From NCBI GenBank assembly GCA_945948535.1, contig CAMFBN010000012.1, positions 1-59,875 on the forward strand: a DNA stretch of 59,875 nucleotides. Direction: 5' to 3'. This stretch comes from an uncultured Clostridia bacterium (lineage in GTDB: Bacteria > Bacillota > Clostridia > Oscillospirales > Oscillospiraceae). The notes under the pieces were generated by a model. That model saw only the letters and a list, made by a program, of their open reading frames with translations. It had not been told where the DNA came from and did no database searches. The position numbers and the translations under genes were made by a program. Position 1 is the first letter of the stretch. Every line of letters begins with the position of its first letter. Of the stretch, positions 34,672 through 42,228 are shown piece after piece.

Positions 34672-35640
34672 TCAGACCCAGCCTAGGGTTTTCATCAGAT
34701 ACAGCCAGAAGGTTATGGACACGGCAGACAGCACTGTGGACAATAGCACCGCGTTGGCGGTCAGCACGCCGTCGGCGTGCATATTTTTCGCCATCACGAA
34801 GCTCGCCACAGCTGTGGGGGAGCCGGTCATGATCAGAATGGCAATCATCTGGCTGTTCCGGAAGCCCAACATGGCCGCCAACGGCAGAAAAATACCGGGC
34901 AGCAGAAACAGCTTCACAAGCGATGAGACAGCCGCCCCCTTCCAGCGCTTCAGAGCCTCACCGCCGGAGAAGGATGCCCCCACCACCAGCAGCGCAATGG
35001 GCGTTGCCGTGGCGCCGATGGAGCTGAGTGCGCTGTCCAGCATGGTCGGCACCTTCACCCTGAGCAGCGCAAAGGGCAACCCAGCAAGAATCCCCAGAAT
35101 CAGCGGATTCTTTGCAACATTTACACAGGCTTTTTTCACCGCGCCCAAGCCCCGGGCCGCCGGGAGAAGATGCCCTTCGTCGTCCATCTGAGGCGAAAAG
35201 CTGAGAATCAGTACAGAATATACATTAAAAAAGGGCACCGCCGACATAATCATCATGGGCACCATGCCCGCATCCCCGTAAATATTGACTGCCAGTGCAA
35301 TGCCCAGCACCGCCGCGCTGGACCGGGCCGAGGCCTGGGCAAACGCTCCCACCTGCCCCCTGTCCTTCATGAAAAGCCATGCTGCCGCCCAGATGCCAAG
35401 AAACATCACCGTAGTGCCCAGAAAGCAGAACAGGCAGAAGCCCAGGTCAAACTCGCTGTAAAAGTCCATCCCGGCAATGGAGCGGAACAGGCTGACGGGC
35501 AGGGCGCACCGAAATACGAACTCATTGGCTGTTTTATTGAAGGCGTCGTTCAGAAAATGTACCCGCTGTAAAACGTAGCCCAGTGCGATTACCAGAAATA
35601 CCGGAATCGTGGCATTCAGGGCAAAGGTAAAGTTCTCCAT
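34672..35640 (-). CDS. AEC-family (auxin efflux carrier-like) transporter
   Basis: A 322-residue inner-membrane protein with about ten hydrophobic segments. The N-terminal pattern (LNATIPVFLVIALGYVLQ) and FVFRCALPVSLFRSIA are typical of the AEC family, which in bacteria exports or imports small carboxylates such as malate; the substrate is not visible here. It is the second gene of an MFS-AEC operon, starting 1 base after the MFS stop. ATG 35640 has GGAGAAGGGAGAAG upstream. Confidence 0.85.
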   Translation of the reverse strand: MENFTFALNATIPVFLVIALGYVLQRVHFLNDAFNKTANEFVFRCALPVSLFRSIAGMDFYSEFDLGFCLFCFLGTTVMFLGIWAAAWLFMKDRGQVGAFAQASARSSAAVLGIALAVNIYGDAGMVPMMIMSAVPFFNVYSVLILSFSPQMDDEGHLLPAARGLGAVKKACVNVAKNPLILGILAGLPFALLRVKVPTMLDSALSSIGATATPIALLVVGASFSGGEALKRWKGAAVSSLVKLFLLPGIFLPLAAMLGFRNSQMIAILIMTGSPTAVASFVMAKNMHADGVLTANAVLLSTVLSAVSITFWLYLMKTLGWV

Positions 35641-35641
35641 A

Positions 35642-36832
35642 TCAAGCTTCTCCCTTCTCCGGCTGTGCCAATCTCAGCAGCAGCACGCATACTACCAGCA
35701 CCAGCGGAAAAACGCTGCCCGCCAGCATTCCCTTTTGCAGATTGTCGCCGAAGCGCTGACTCACCGCGCCGGCCAGGCTGGGGCCAAACGCGCCGCCCAA
35801 GTCCCCTGCCATGGCAAGCAGAGCGAACATGGCGGTACCGCCGTAAGGCATCCGCCCGGAGGAAATGCTGATGGTGCCGGGCCACAGAATGCCCACGGAG
35901 AAGCCGCAGACGATGCAGCCAACGAGGCCAATCACGGGATTTCCCGAAAGGGACGCCATCAGGTAGCAGACAAGGCACAGCAGGCCGGAGCCAAGCATAA
36001 AGCCCGTCAACGCTATCCCCTCGCCGTATTTGCCGTAGAGCACCCGGCTGATACCCATGGCGGCAGCGAACAAGCAGGGGCCAGCCAGGTCGCCCATGGT
36101 TTTGCTCAGGCCGATGGCGGATTCGGCATAGGCCGAGGCCCACTGGGCCATGGTCAGTTCAGAAGCTCCCGCGCAGACCATCAGCACGATGGCCAGCCAG
36201 AACACCGGTACCCTCAGCAGGCCACGGATACCCATGCCCTTCCCCTCCTCCACCAGCGGCTCAATGGGGCAGGTGGCGAAGTTATATGTATTACATAATG
36301 GAAGCAGCGCCCACAGGCAGGCCAGCCACCTCCAGCGTTCGATGCCAAACACCGCGAAAAAAGCCGTGGACACCACCACAACCCCCACAGACCCCCAGCA
36401 ATAGAAGGAGTGCAGCAGGCTCATCACCGACTCCTTGTGCTCAAAGGGGCAGGCCTCCACTATGGGGCTGCCAAGCACCTCCAAAAGGCCGCTGCCGATC
36501 GCATAGATCACCACGCTGGTCAAAATTCCCGCAAAGGGATTTGGGAACAGCTCCGGCAGGAAGGCCAGACCCGCAAGGCCCGCCGAGAAGCACAGAGACG
36601 ACGCCACCACGCAGACCCGGTAGCCGATCCTATCCACGAATTTCGCGCACAGCACATCCATAATCAGCTGGGTCAGGAAAAATACCGTAGAAATCAGGGC
36701 GATCTGCCCTAAGGGGATGCTGTAATCGCTGTGGAATTTCAGAAACAACAGAGGCGCGAAATTTGCCGCGATGGCCTGTGTAACGAAGCCCAGATAACAG
36801 GCAAGCAGGGTTTTCCGGTAAGGGTTGTCCAT
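35642..36832 (-). CDS. MFS transporter
   Basis: A 396-residue major facilitator protein with twelve predicted membrane segments. The loop 2-3 signature is visible as LCAKFVDRIGYR. The family exports drugs or takes up metabolites; I cannot tell which. It is first in an operon with the AEC gene. A promoter and a palindrome at its start suggest control by a dimeric repressor. Start 36832 follows GAGAGAATG. Confidence 0.85.
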   Translation of the reverse strand: MDNPYRKTLLACYLGFVTQAIAANFAPLLFLKFHSDYSIPLGQIALISTVFFLTQLIMDVLCAKFVDRIGYRVCVVASSLCFSAGLAGLAFLPELFPNPFAGILTSVVIYAIGSGLLEVLGSPIVEACPFEHKESVMSLLHSFYCWGSVGVVVVSTAFFAVFGIERWRWLACLWALLPLCNTYNFATCPIEPLVEEGKGMGIRGLLRVPVFWLAIVLMVCAGASELTMAQWASAYAESAIGLSKTMGDLAGPCLFAAAMGISRVLYGKYGEGIALTGFMLGSGLLCLVCYLMASLSGNPVIGLVGCIVCGFSVGILWPGTISISSGRMPYGGTAMFALLAMAGDLGGAFGPSLAGAVSQRFGDNLQKGMLAGSVFPLVLVVCVLLLRLAQPEKGEA

Positions 36833-36853
36833 GGAATCATTCTCTCACTTTCC

Positions 36854-36868
36854 GACCGATCTTCGGTC
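36854..36868. promoter_or_regulatory. Palindromic operator over the MFS transcription start
   Basis: GACCGA-TCT-TCGGTC is a perfect 6-bp inverted repeat directly downstream of the -10 box, where a TetR/MarR-type repressor could block initiation. Confidence 0.5.
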
Positions 36869-36897
36869 ATTATATCCCAAGCCCGGCAATATCGCAA
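36869..36897 (-). promoter_or_regulatory. Promoter of the MFS-AEC operon
   Basis: Minus strand TTGCGA (36897-36892), 17 bases, TATAAT (36874-36869). The -35 box lies inside the relic ABC ATPase reading frame. Confidence 0.65.
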
Positions 36898-37309
36898 GCT
36901 GATTATCGCAGACGAGTGCATTTCCGCCCTGGACGTGTCCATTCAGGCTCAGGTGGTGAACCTGATGAAGGACATCCAGCAGGAAACCGGCACGGCCTAC
37001 CTGTTCATCGCCCACGATCTGTCCATGGTCAAGTACATTTCCGACCGGATTGGCGTGCTGCACCTTGGGCATCTGCTGGAAACCGGAACCACGGAGGAAA
37101 TTTTCTCCAACCCTGTGCATCCCTACACCAGAAGCCTGCTGTCCGCCATCCCCAGCCCCAACCCCAGAGTGGAGAAAACCCGCATTGCCGAGAGCTACGA
37201 CTACGCCACCTCCGGCCTTGACTACCACGCGGGCACCCTGCACACCCTGGAGGGCACCCATCAGGTGCTGGGCACCGACGAGGACATCGCCCGCTGGCTG
37301 ACAAAATGA
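36875..37309 (+). pseudogene. C-terminal relic of an oligopeptide ABC transporter ATPase (OppF/DppF-like)
   Basis: Translation from about 36875 gives LIIADECISALDVSIQAQVV, IAHDLSMVKYISDRIGVLHL and the C-terminal HPYTRSLLSAIPSPNP (oligo_HPY) segment. Walker A, the Q-loop and the signature motif are missing, and Walker B has DEC where DEP is usual. The frame reads openly into the MFS start region, but that part is not homologous. It is a 5'-deleted gene with an intact stop and terminator; its remains now host the promoter of the opposite-strand MFS operon. Confidence 0.85.
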
Positions 37310-37320
37310 TATTGCATTGT

Positions 37321-37360
37321 AAAAGCCGGTTTGACGGAACTTCCGTCAAACCGGCTTTTT
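37321..37360 (+). terminator. Terminator of the lost ABC operon
   Basis: AAAAGCCGGTTTGACGGAA and its exact complement form a 19-bp stem ending in T5. It survives behind the relic gene and works in both directions. Confidence 0.85.
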
Positions 37361-37409
37361 CAGTATAACGCCTATTTGCTCAATGTAATGGGAAGACAAA
37401 TTGAAATTT

Positions 37410-37591
37410 AATTGACAATTGATAATGGACAATTGACAATTGAGGTATCCCTTCGGGATAAATTACAATATAACTCAAATTACAGGAAACGGAATGTTCA
37501 TGTGGAAAACGCCCAGTTTTCCCGATAAAACATTTTTAATTGTCCCGAAGGGACTCCATAATTGTCAATTGTCAACTGTCAATTGTCAATT
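37410..37591. repeat. 182-bp MITE-like inverted-repeat element
   Basis: Two 51-base arms (37410-37460 and 37541-37591) are imperfect inverted copies, each made of AATTGACAATTG-type units and a CCCTTCGGGA block. The 80-base centre is AT-rich and has no gene. This is the form of a small non-autonomous repeat. Confidence 0.65.
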
Positions 37592-37614
37592 CGCAGAAGC
37601 CGCCAAATTACTTT

Positions 37615-38526
37615 TTATCGTCCTTCTTCCTCTATCTGCTGAGCGCTTTCGCTTTTACGGCTGGGAGCGAGAAAATAGACGCTTAAACCCCCGATGATGG
37701 TCACGATGCCGATGAGCTGCCGGGCCGAAATCGACTCGTGCAGGAACAGGTACGCCAGAATGCAGGTGCCGATGGGCTCTCCCAGAATACTCATGGTCAC
37801 CGCCGAGGCCGGAAGCTGCTTGAGAAGCAGATTGAATACGAACTGCCCGCCTACCGTGGCAATCAGGGCAATCCCCGCAAAGGCCAGCCAGGTTGGGGAA
37901 GCATACCCGGTGAGGGGTTCCCCCCGAACCAGCGTGTACAGCAGCAGAACCGCCGCGCTGGTGAAGTAGGCCAGCACGGAATAGGTCAGGGCGGACACCT
38001 CTTTTCGGATGTTCTGGCCCAGAAAGTAGTAACCGGAAATCACACCCGCCGCCACAAAGGCCAGCACATCTCCCAGCAGGCTCAGCCCGCTGATCTGAAA
38101 ATCCCCGAAGCCGATAATCACGCTGCCCAGCAGCGCGATGCCGCAGCCGATCAGCGCGGCGGGCCGGAAGTGGGATTTCAGAATCACCCGCTCCAGCACG
38201 ATGGAAAACAGGGGCTGCAAGCACACAATCACCGTGGAGCTGGCGATGGAGGTGTAGTTCAGGGATTCAAACCAGAGCAGGTAGTGAAACGCCAGAAACA
38301 TACCCGCCGCCATGGTTCGCAGCCACTGGCTGGGGCTTAAGGCCCGAACCTCCCTCCGGCAGTTTCCGCTGAACAGGAAAAACGGGAGCAGCACTGCCGC
38401 CGTGATCGCAAGGCGGTAGAACGCCGTGACCCCGGAGGGGGCCGCCGCAACGCGCACCCAGATGGCGGAGGTGGAAAGGGCAAACACTCCGCCAAAGAGA
38501 ATCAGATAGGTCTTTATTTTGTTCAT
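37615..38526 (-). CDS. EamA/DMT-family membrane transporter
   Basis: A 303-residue protein with ten membrane segments in two EamA repeats. The second repeat ends with SILGEPIGTCILAYLFLHES, the typical EamA signature, followed by IGIVTIIGGL. Such transporters export amino acids or metabolites; the substrate is unknown. Start 38526 (MNKIKTYL) has GAGG 7-8 bases upstream; the frame extends five codons further without a ribosome site. Confidence 0.85.
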   Translation of the reverse strand: MNKIKTYLILFGGVFALSTSAIWVRVAAAPSGVTAFYRLAITAAVLLPFFLFSGNCRREVRALSPSQWLRTMAAGMFLAFHYLLWFESLNYTSIASSTVIVCLQPLFSIVLERVILKSHFRPAALIGCGIALLGSVIIGFGDFQISGLSLLGDVLAFVAAGVISGYYFLGQNIRKEVSALTYSVLAYFTSAAVLLLYTLVRGEPLTGYASPTWLAFAGIALIATVGGQFVFNLLLKQLPASAVTMSILGEPIGTCILAYLFLHESISARQLIGIVTIIGGLSVYFLAPSRKSESAQQIEEEGR

Positions 38527-38589
38527 CTGTCTACCTCGCAACGCAAATTCGCCTTACTGTATCACATTTTCCGCCCTTTTTCAACCGGT

Positions 38590-39549
38590 TTAGCGAAACG
38601 AAGAGAACATTAGCCGTCCCCCCTGCGTCAGGTTCTCCCAGCCCCAGCCGCTGAGCTTATCGCAGTCAGGGGAAATCGTACCGTGGATTTCCTCTGCGTT
38701 GGACAGCGCCCAGCCGCACCAGCTGATCTGATTCTCGTTCAGAAACTTCACAAACTGCCGGGCGTTTGCCAAATCCATATCCTCCCCTTCCGAACCGTTG
38801 ATGCCCCACTCCGTCACAAAAACCGGGAAACCGGTTTCCACCGCCTTTTGCAGCCAGTATTCCTGCGAATCCTCCGCCTCTGGTGATACATCGATATACT
38901 TATGATAGCTGTACAAAAGGTTGGAAAACGGCAGGGGCGATGCCATGGCGTCCCTGAGTCGGGAGGAATAGTTGGGCGTGCCTACCAGAACCACCGCCTC
39001 CGGCGCGTTCTTTCGAATTGCCGGAATCACCATTGCCGCGTAAGCCGCGATGTCCTCCCATGTGGTGTCCCCATTTGGCTCGTTGCAGATCTCATAGAGA
39101 ATATTCGGTGTCTGCCCGTAACGTTCGGAGATTTCAGAAAAAAAGGCGATGGCTTCCTCCATGTGGGTCAGCGGATTTCCGTCGCTTAAGATGTGCCAGT
39201 CCACAATGACGTACAGATTCTCCGCAATGGCGTTCTCAATGCCGATGTACACGAAGTCCAGATTGCGCGGCTCCTCCAGGTAGCCTGATGAGGTTTCCGT
39301 GTACATGGCCAGCCGGATCACATTGGCGCCGTACTGTTTCAGAGTTTTCATTGCCCCGGCATTCAGATAGCGGGGATACCAGCCCAGGCCGTGGGTGCTC
39401 ATGCCCCGCAGTGTCACAGGCCGTTCCTTTGCATCCACCAGGACACCCCCGCTGACCCGCAAAGGCGGCACTCCCCTATCCGGTCGTTTCCAGAACCACA
39501 GTGCCAGCAGCAATGACGTCAGAAGCGCGAAAGCCGCAATTTTACGCAT
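38590..39549 (-). CDS. GH5 cellulase of the cellulose cluster (CcsZ/BcsZ-like)
   Basis: A 319-residue glycoside hydrolase of family 5. A short N-terminal hydrophobic anchor (MRKIAAFALLTSLLLALWFW) is followed by a TIM barrel: RGMSTHGLGW, VIRLAMYT, VIVDWHI, ILYEICNEPNG (acid/base Glu), SYHKY and VFVTEWG (nucleophile Glu). Beta-1,4-glucanases are regular members of cellulose synthesis operons, where they trim the glucan during export. It is the last gene and overlaps the preceding one by 8 bases. The start at 39549 gives the anchor directly; the frame to 39624 lies inside the upstream gene. Both catalytic residues are present. Confidence 0.88.
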   Translation of the reverse strand: MRKIAAFALLTSLLLALWFWKRPDRGVPPLRVSGGVLVDAKERPVTLRGMSTHGLGWYPRYLNAGAMKTLKQYGANVIRLAMYTETSSGYLEEPRNLDFVYIGIENAIAENLYVIVDWHILSDGNPLTHMEEAIAFFSEISERYGQTPNILYEICNEPNGDTTWEDIAAYAAMVIPAIRKNAPEAVVLVGTPNYSSRLRDAMASPLPFSNLLYSYHKYIDVSPEAEDSQEYWLQKAVETGFPVFVTEWGINGSEGEDMDLANARQFVKFLNENQISWCGWALSNAEEIHGTISPDCDKLSGWGWENLTQGGRLMFSSFR

Positions 39550-40765
39550 AATCCAAATTCTCAAACAGCCGGCAGTTCTCGATTGCGAGATTCTCCGGGT
39601 ACAGGCAGGCAAGCACATAGTCATACCGGTTCTGCCGAATCATTTCCAGCACATCCTTTCGATTACCGCCCAGATTGTACACCAGATCCAAACGCCCCAC
39701 ATTCTGTGCCAGAAAGCACCCCAGAGGGGTGGAGTAGGAATCACACAGCAGCAATATCCGCAGTCCTCCCGGATTTCCGCAGTTCTCGATTTGCGTCAGG
39801 TCGTGGAGGCCGTGCAGGAAGTACAGGTCGTAGCTGCTGCTGCCGAAAATGTGATTGCGGATACTGTTTCCGAACTGGTCATCGGTCAGCCCGCCGCGAA
39901 ACCCGCCGAAATATTGCGTTGTTTCGCCGTGTTCCACCGCCTGCATACGGTAGCTTCCGTCCTCCAGCGGGTAGTAAACGGAAAACGGTTCCGTTCCCCC
40001 GCTGTAATACAGGCCCGCCCGGCGGCCCTGACTGCCGAACAGCCAGTCTGATTCCACGGTGTAATTTTCTAACCTTCGGGTTTCGCCGCTGCGGTACAGG
40101 GGCGCGCCCTCCATCCCTGCCAGCCAGTCCAGAATCCGGCAGTAGCCGTAGAAGGCGGCAGGCGTTGTCCAGTGGTGGTCGGTTTTATAGAAGCTGGCCT
40201 CATAGCCAAGGCCGCTTTCCTCCGGCAGGTTTGTCAGGTCCAGACAGGGCACGCCGTAATACCGGAGCCAGGCCAGCAGCTTGTCCGCCTCGGGAAGGAA
40301 GCTGTTGTAGGGAATCCCCGGATACCGGGCATCCGCCGGGGCCGTCTTCATGGGCGTGACGATGACCCCCGTCTTCGTTCCCATGGCTGCGCAGTAGTCC
40401 AGCAGGTAACGGTAGTTAATGGCAATTTTCCGCTGGTCGTCGCCAAAGCCTACGTAAAAATTGCCGCTGTGCAGATAGCCCAGCCGGTCCCTCACCAGAT
40501 CAAAGTTACTAAGCTCCCGCTTGCCCATGGCCTTCTGGAGAACGCCGTAGGCCTCAATCATAGGGTGTTTCAGCAGCACCTCCTCCTGCGTAAACGTCTC
40601 CAGAACCCCAACGGCGCCGCTCAGCGTGCGTTCCTTTTTGACCTTTCGGGTCAGCTCTCCCCATTGCGAGGCCCCCGCGAAAAAGTTGCCTGCCGAAAAC
40701 ACCAGCCATACCAGCAGGAGCAGCATTCCCGCAATTTTCGCTGCCCGCTTTGACAATGTAATCAT
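39542..40765 (-). CDS. AlgJ/AlgX-like DHHW protein, polysaccharide O-acetylation
   Basis: A 407-residue protein. A membrane anchor (MLLLLVWLVFSAGNFFAG) is followed by an extracellular SGNH-like domain with YKTDHHWTT (the DHHW motif, about 196-204) and LLCDSYSTPL (Ser nucleophile block, about 347-356). With the adjacent MBOAT protein it would move acetyl groups from the cytoplasm to the exported glucan, as AlgI/AlgJ do for alginate and Wss proteins for cellulose. Start 40765 has GAGGAATGCT upstream, 8 bases after the MBOAT stop. Confidence 0.82.
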   Translation of the reverse strand: MITLSKRAAKIAGMLLLLVWLVFSAGNFFAGASQWGELTRKVKKERTLSGAVGVLETFTQEEVLLKHPMIEAYGVLQKAMGKRELSNFDLVRDRLGYLHSGNFYVGFGDDQRKIAINYRYLLDYCAAMGTKTGVIVTPMKTAPADARYPGIPYNSFLPEADKLLAWLRYYGVPCLDLTNLPEESGLGYEASFYKTDHHWTTPAAFYGYCRILDWLAGMEGAPLYRSGETRRLENYTVESDWLFGSQGRRAGLYYSGGTEPFSVYYPLEDGSYRMQAVEHGETTQYFGGFRGGLTDDQFGNSIRNHIFGSSSYDLYFLHGLHDLTQIENCGNPGGLRILLLCDSYSTPLGCFLAQNVGRLDLVYNLGGNRKDVLEMIRQNRYDYVLACLYPENLAIENCRLFENLDYA

Positions 40766-40773
40766 AGCATTCC

Positions 40774-42207
40774 TCAGAAATTGAAATAGATGAACGGGTT
40801 ATAGTCGCTGCGCACCAGATAGATGATGCACACCGCCAGCAGCACCAGCATCGCCGCCGGGTACAGTGCCGGCGGCAGCTTCAGGCGCAGTCGCTTTGCC
40901 AGAGTGCCCCGGGTTTCCGGCGGCACGCAGGCCAGCAGGCTTCCGGCAAACCACAGCCAGTTTTCCCGCAGAAACATCCACGCTTCCGCGCTGAAAAAGC
41001 CGTTTCCGTTCAGACAGAACAGGTTTGCCATGTATTCGAAGAAGCAGTACAGGTTGTCCGACCGGAACAGAATCCAGCCGACGAGAATCACCAGCAGCGC
41101 GTAAATGTGCCGCCAGAGCGCCCCCTTACCCTCCCACTCGTCAAAGCCCGTCACCCGCTCCAAAACGGCAAACAGGAAATTCCAAAGGCCCCACAGCACA
41201 AAGGTCCAGTTGGCCCCGTGCCAAATCCCGGTGCACAGCCAGACGATCAGGAGATTGCGCACCATAAAATCTGCGTTCCGGGTCCGGGAGCCGCCCAGTG
41301 GGAAGTACAGGTACTCCCGGAACCAGCGGGTCAGGGAAATGTGCCAGTGCCGCCAGAATTCATTGATGGAATCGGCAACATAGGGGTAGTTGAAATTTTC
41401 GCAGAAGGAAAACCCGAACATTCCGCCCAGACCGATGGCCATATCGGAGTAGGCGGAAAAGTCCAGATAGATTTGCAGCATGTACGCCGCCGCCCCAACC
41501 CACGCCAGCGCCGCCGGCACCAGATACTGGATGTGCCACAGTCTGGTCAGGCCGAACACCGCGTCGGCAATGGCGCCCATGCTGTTCGCCAGCAGCAGCT
41601 TTTTCGCCAGTCCCTGCACAAAACGGCACATTCCGCCGCATACCCTGTCAAGGGTTTCCTGCCGGCTCCCCAGCTGCTGCTGGATCTCGTTGTAGCGGAC
41701 GATGGGCCCGGCCACCAGCTGGGGAAACAGGCAGATATACAGTGCCAAATCGAAAAAATTCTTCTGCACCGGCGCGTCGCCCCGGTAAACATCGATAACG
41801 TAGGACATGGCCTGAAAGGTGAAGAAGGAAATGCCCAGAGGCAGAGCAAGCTTCGTCTCCGGCAGGAGAGTCCTCCCTGCCAGGCCGTTGACTGTCTGAA
41901 CCGCGAAATTCAAATATTTGAAGCAAAACAGCACGCCGAGATTGAAAATAACCGATACAATCAGGAAGCTTCTCCGCGTTTTCCCGGAAAACCGTTCTCC
42001 CCCCGCCACCAGCCCGAACAGGTAATTGGCAAGGCAGGAGAATGCCAGCAGGAGCACATTTTTCGGCTCGCCCCAGGCGTAAAAAATCAGGCTGGCAATC
42101 AGCAGCAGGCCGTTTTGCGCCCGGATGTGTCTTCTTCCGACGCTGTAATACAGCACCAGCACCACCGGGAGAAAATACAGCAGAAATACAACGCTGGAAA
42201 ACAGCAT
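40774..42207 (-). CDS. MBOAT-family O-acetyltransferase (AlgI-like)
   Basis: A 477-residue polytopic membrane protein of the AlgI/DltB group. The signatures are FFTFQAMSYVIDVYRGD, LFPQLVAGPIVRY, FWRHWHISLTRWFREYLYFP and WLCTGIWHGANWTFVLWG, whose His is the proposed catalytic residue. It passes acetyl groups across the membrane to the DHHW partner. It lies between the synthase and DHHW genes with gaps of 21 and 8 bases; AGGAGG precedes the start. Acetylated cellulose is the inferred product of the cluster. Confidence 0.88.
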   Translation of the reverse strand: MLFSSVVFLLYFLPVVLVLYYSVGRRHIRAQNGLLLIASLIFYAWGEPKNVLLLAFSCLANYLFGLVAGGERFSGKTRRSFLIVSVIFNLGVLFCFKYLNFAVQTVNGLAGRTLLPETKLALPLGISFFTFQAMSYVIDVYRGDAPVQKNFFDLALYICLFPQLVAGPIVRYNEIQQQLGSRQETLDRVCGGMCRFVQGLAKKLLLANSMGAIADAVFGLTRLWHIQYLVPAALAWVGAAAYMLQIYLDFSAYSDMAIGLGGMFGFSFCENFNYPYVADSINEFWRHWHISLTRWFREYLYFPLGGSRTRNADFMVRNLLIVWLCTGIWHGANWTFVLWGLWNFLFAVLERVTGFDEWEGKGALWRHIYALLVILVGWILFRSDNLYCFFEYMANLFCLNGNGFFSAEAWMFLRENWLWFAGSLLACVPPETRGTLAKRLRLKLPPALYPAAMLVLLAVCIIYLVRSDYNPFIYFNF

Positions 42208-42228
42208 GGCGTGCCTCCTTCTTTGGTA

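Noticed and set aside
36731..36874. N-terminal part of the rightward ABC ATPase frame
   Set aside because: This part of the open frame is antisense to the MFS gene and does not resemble an ABC ATPase; homology starts only at about 36875.
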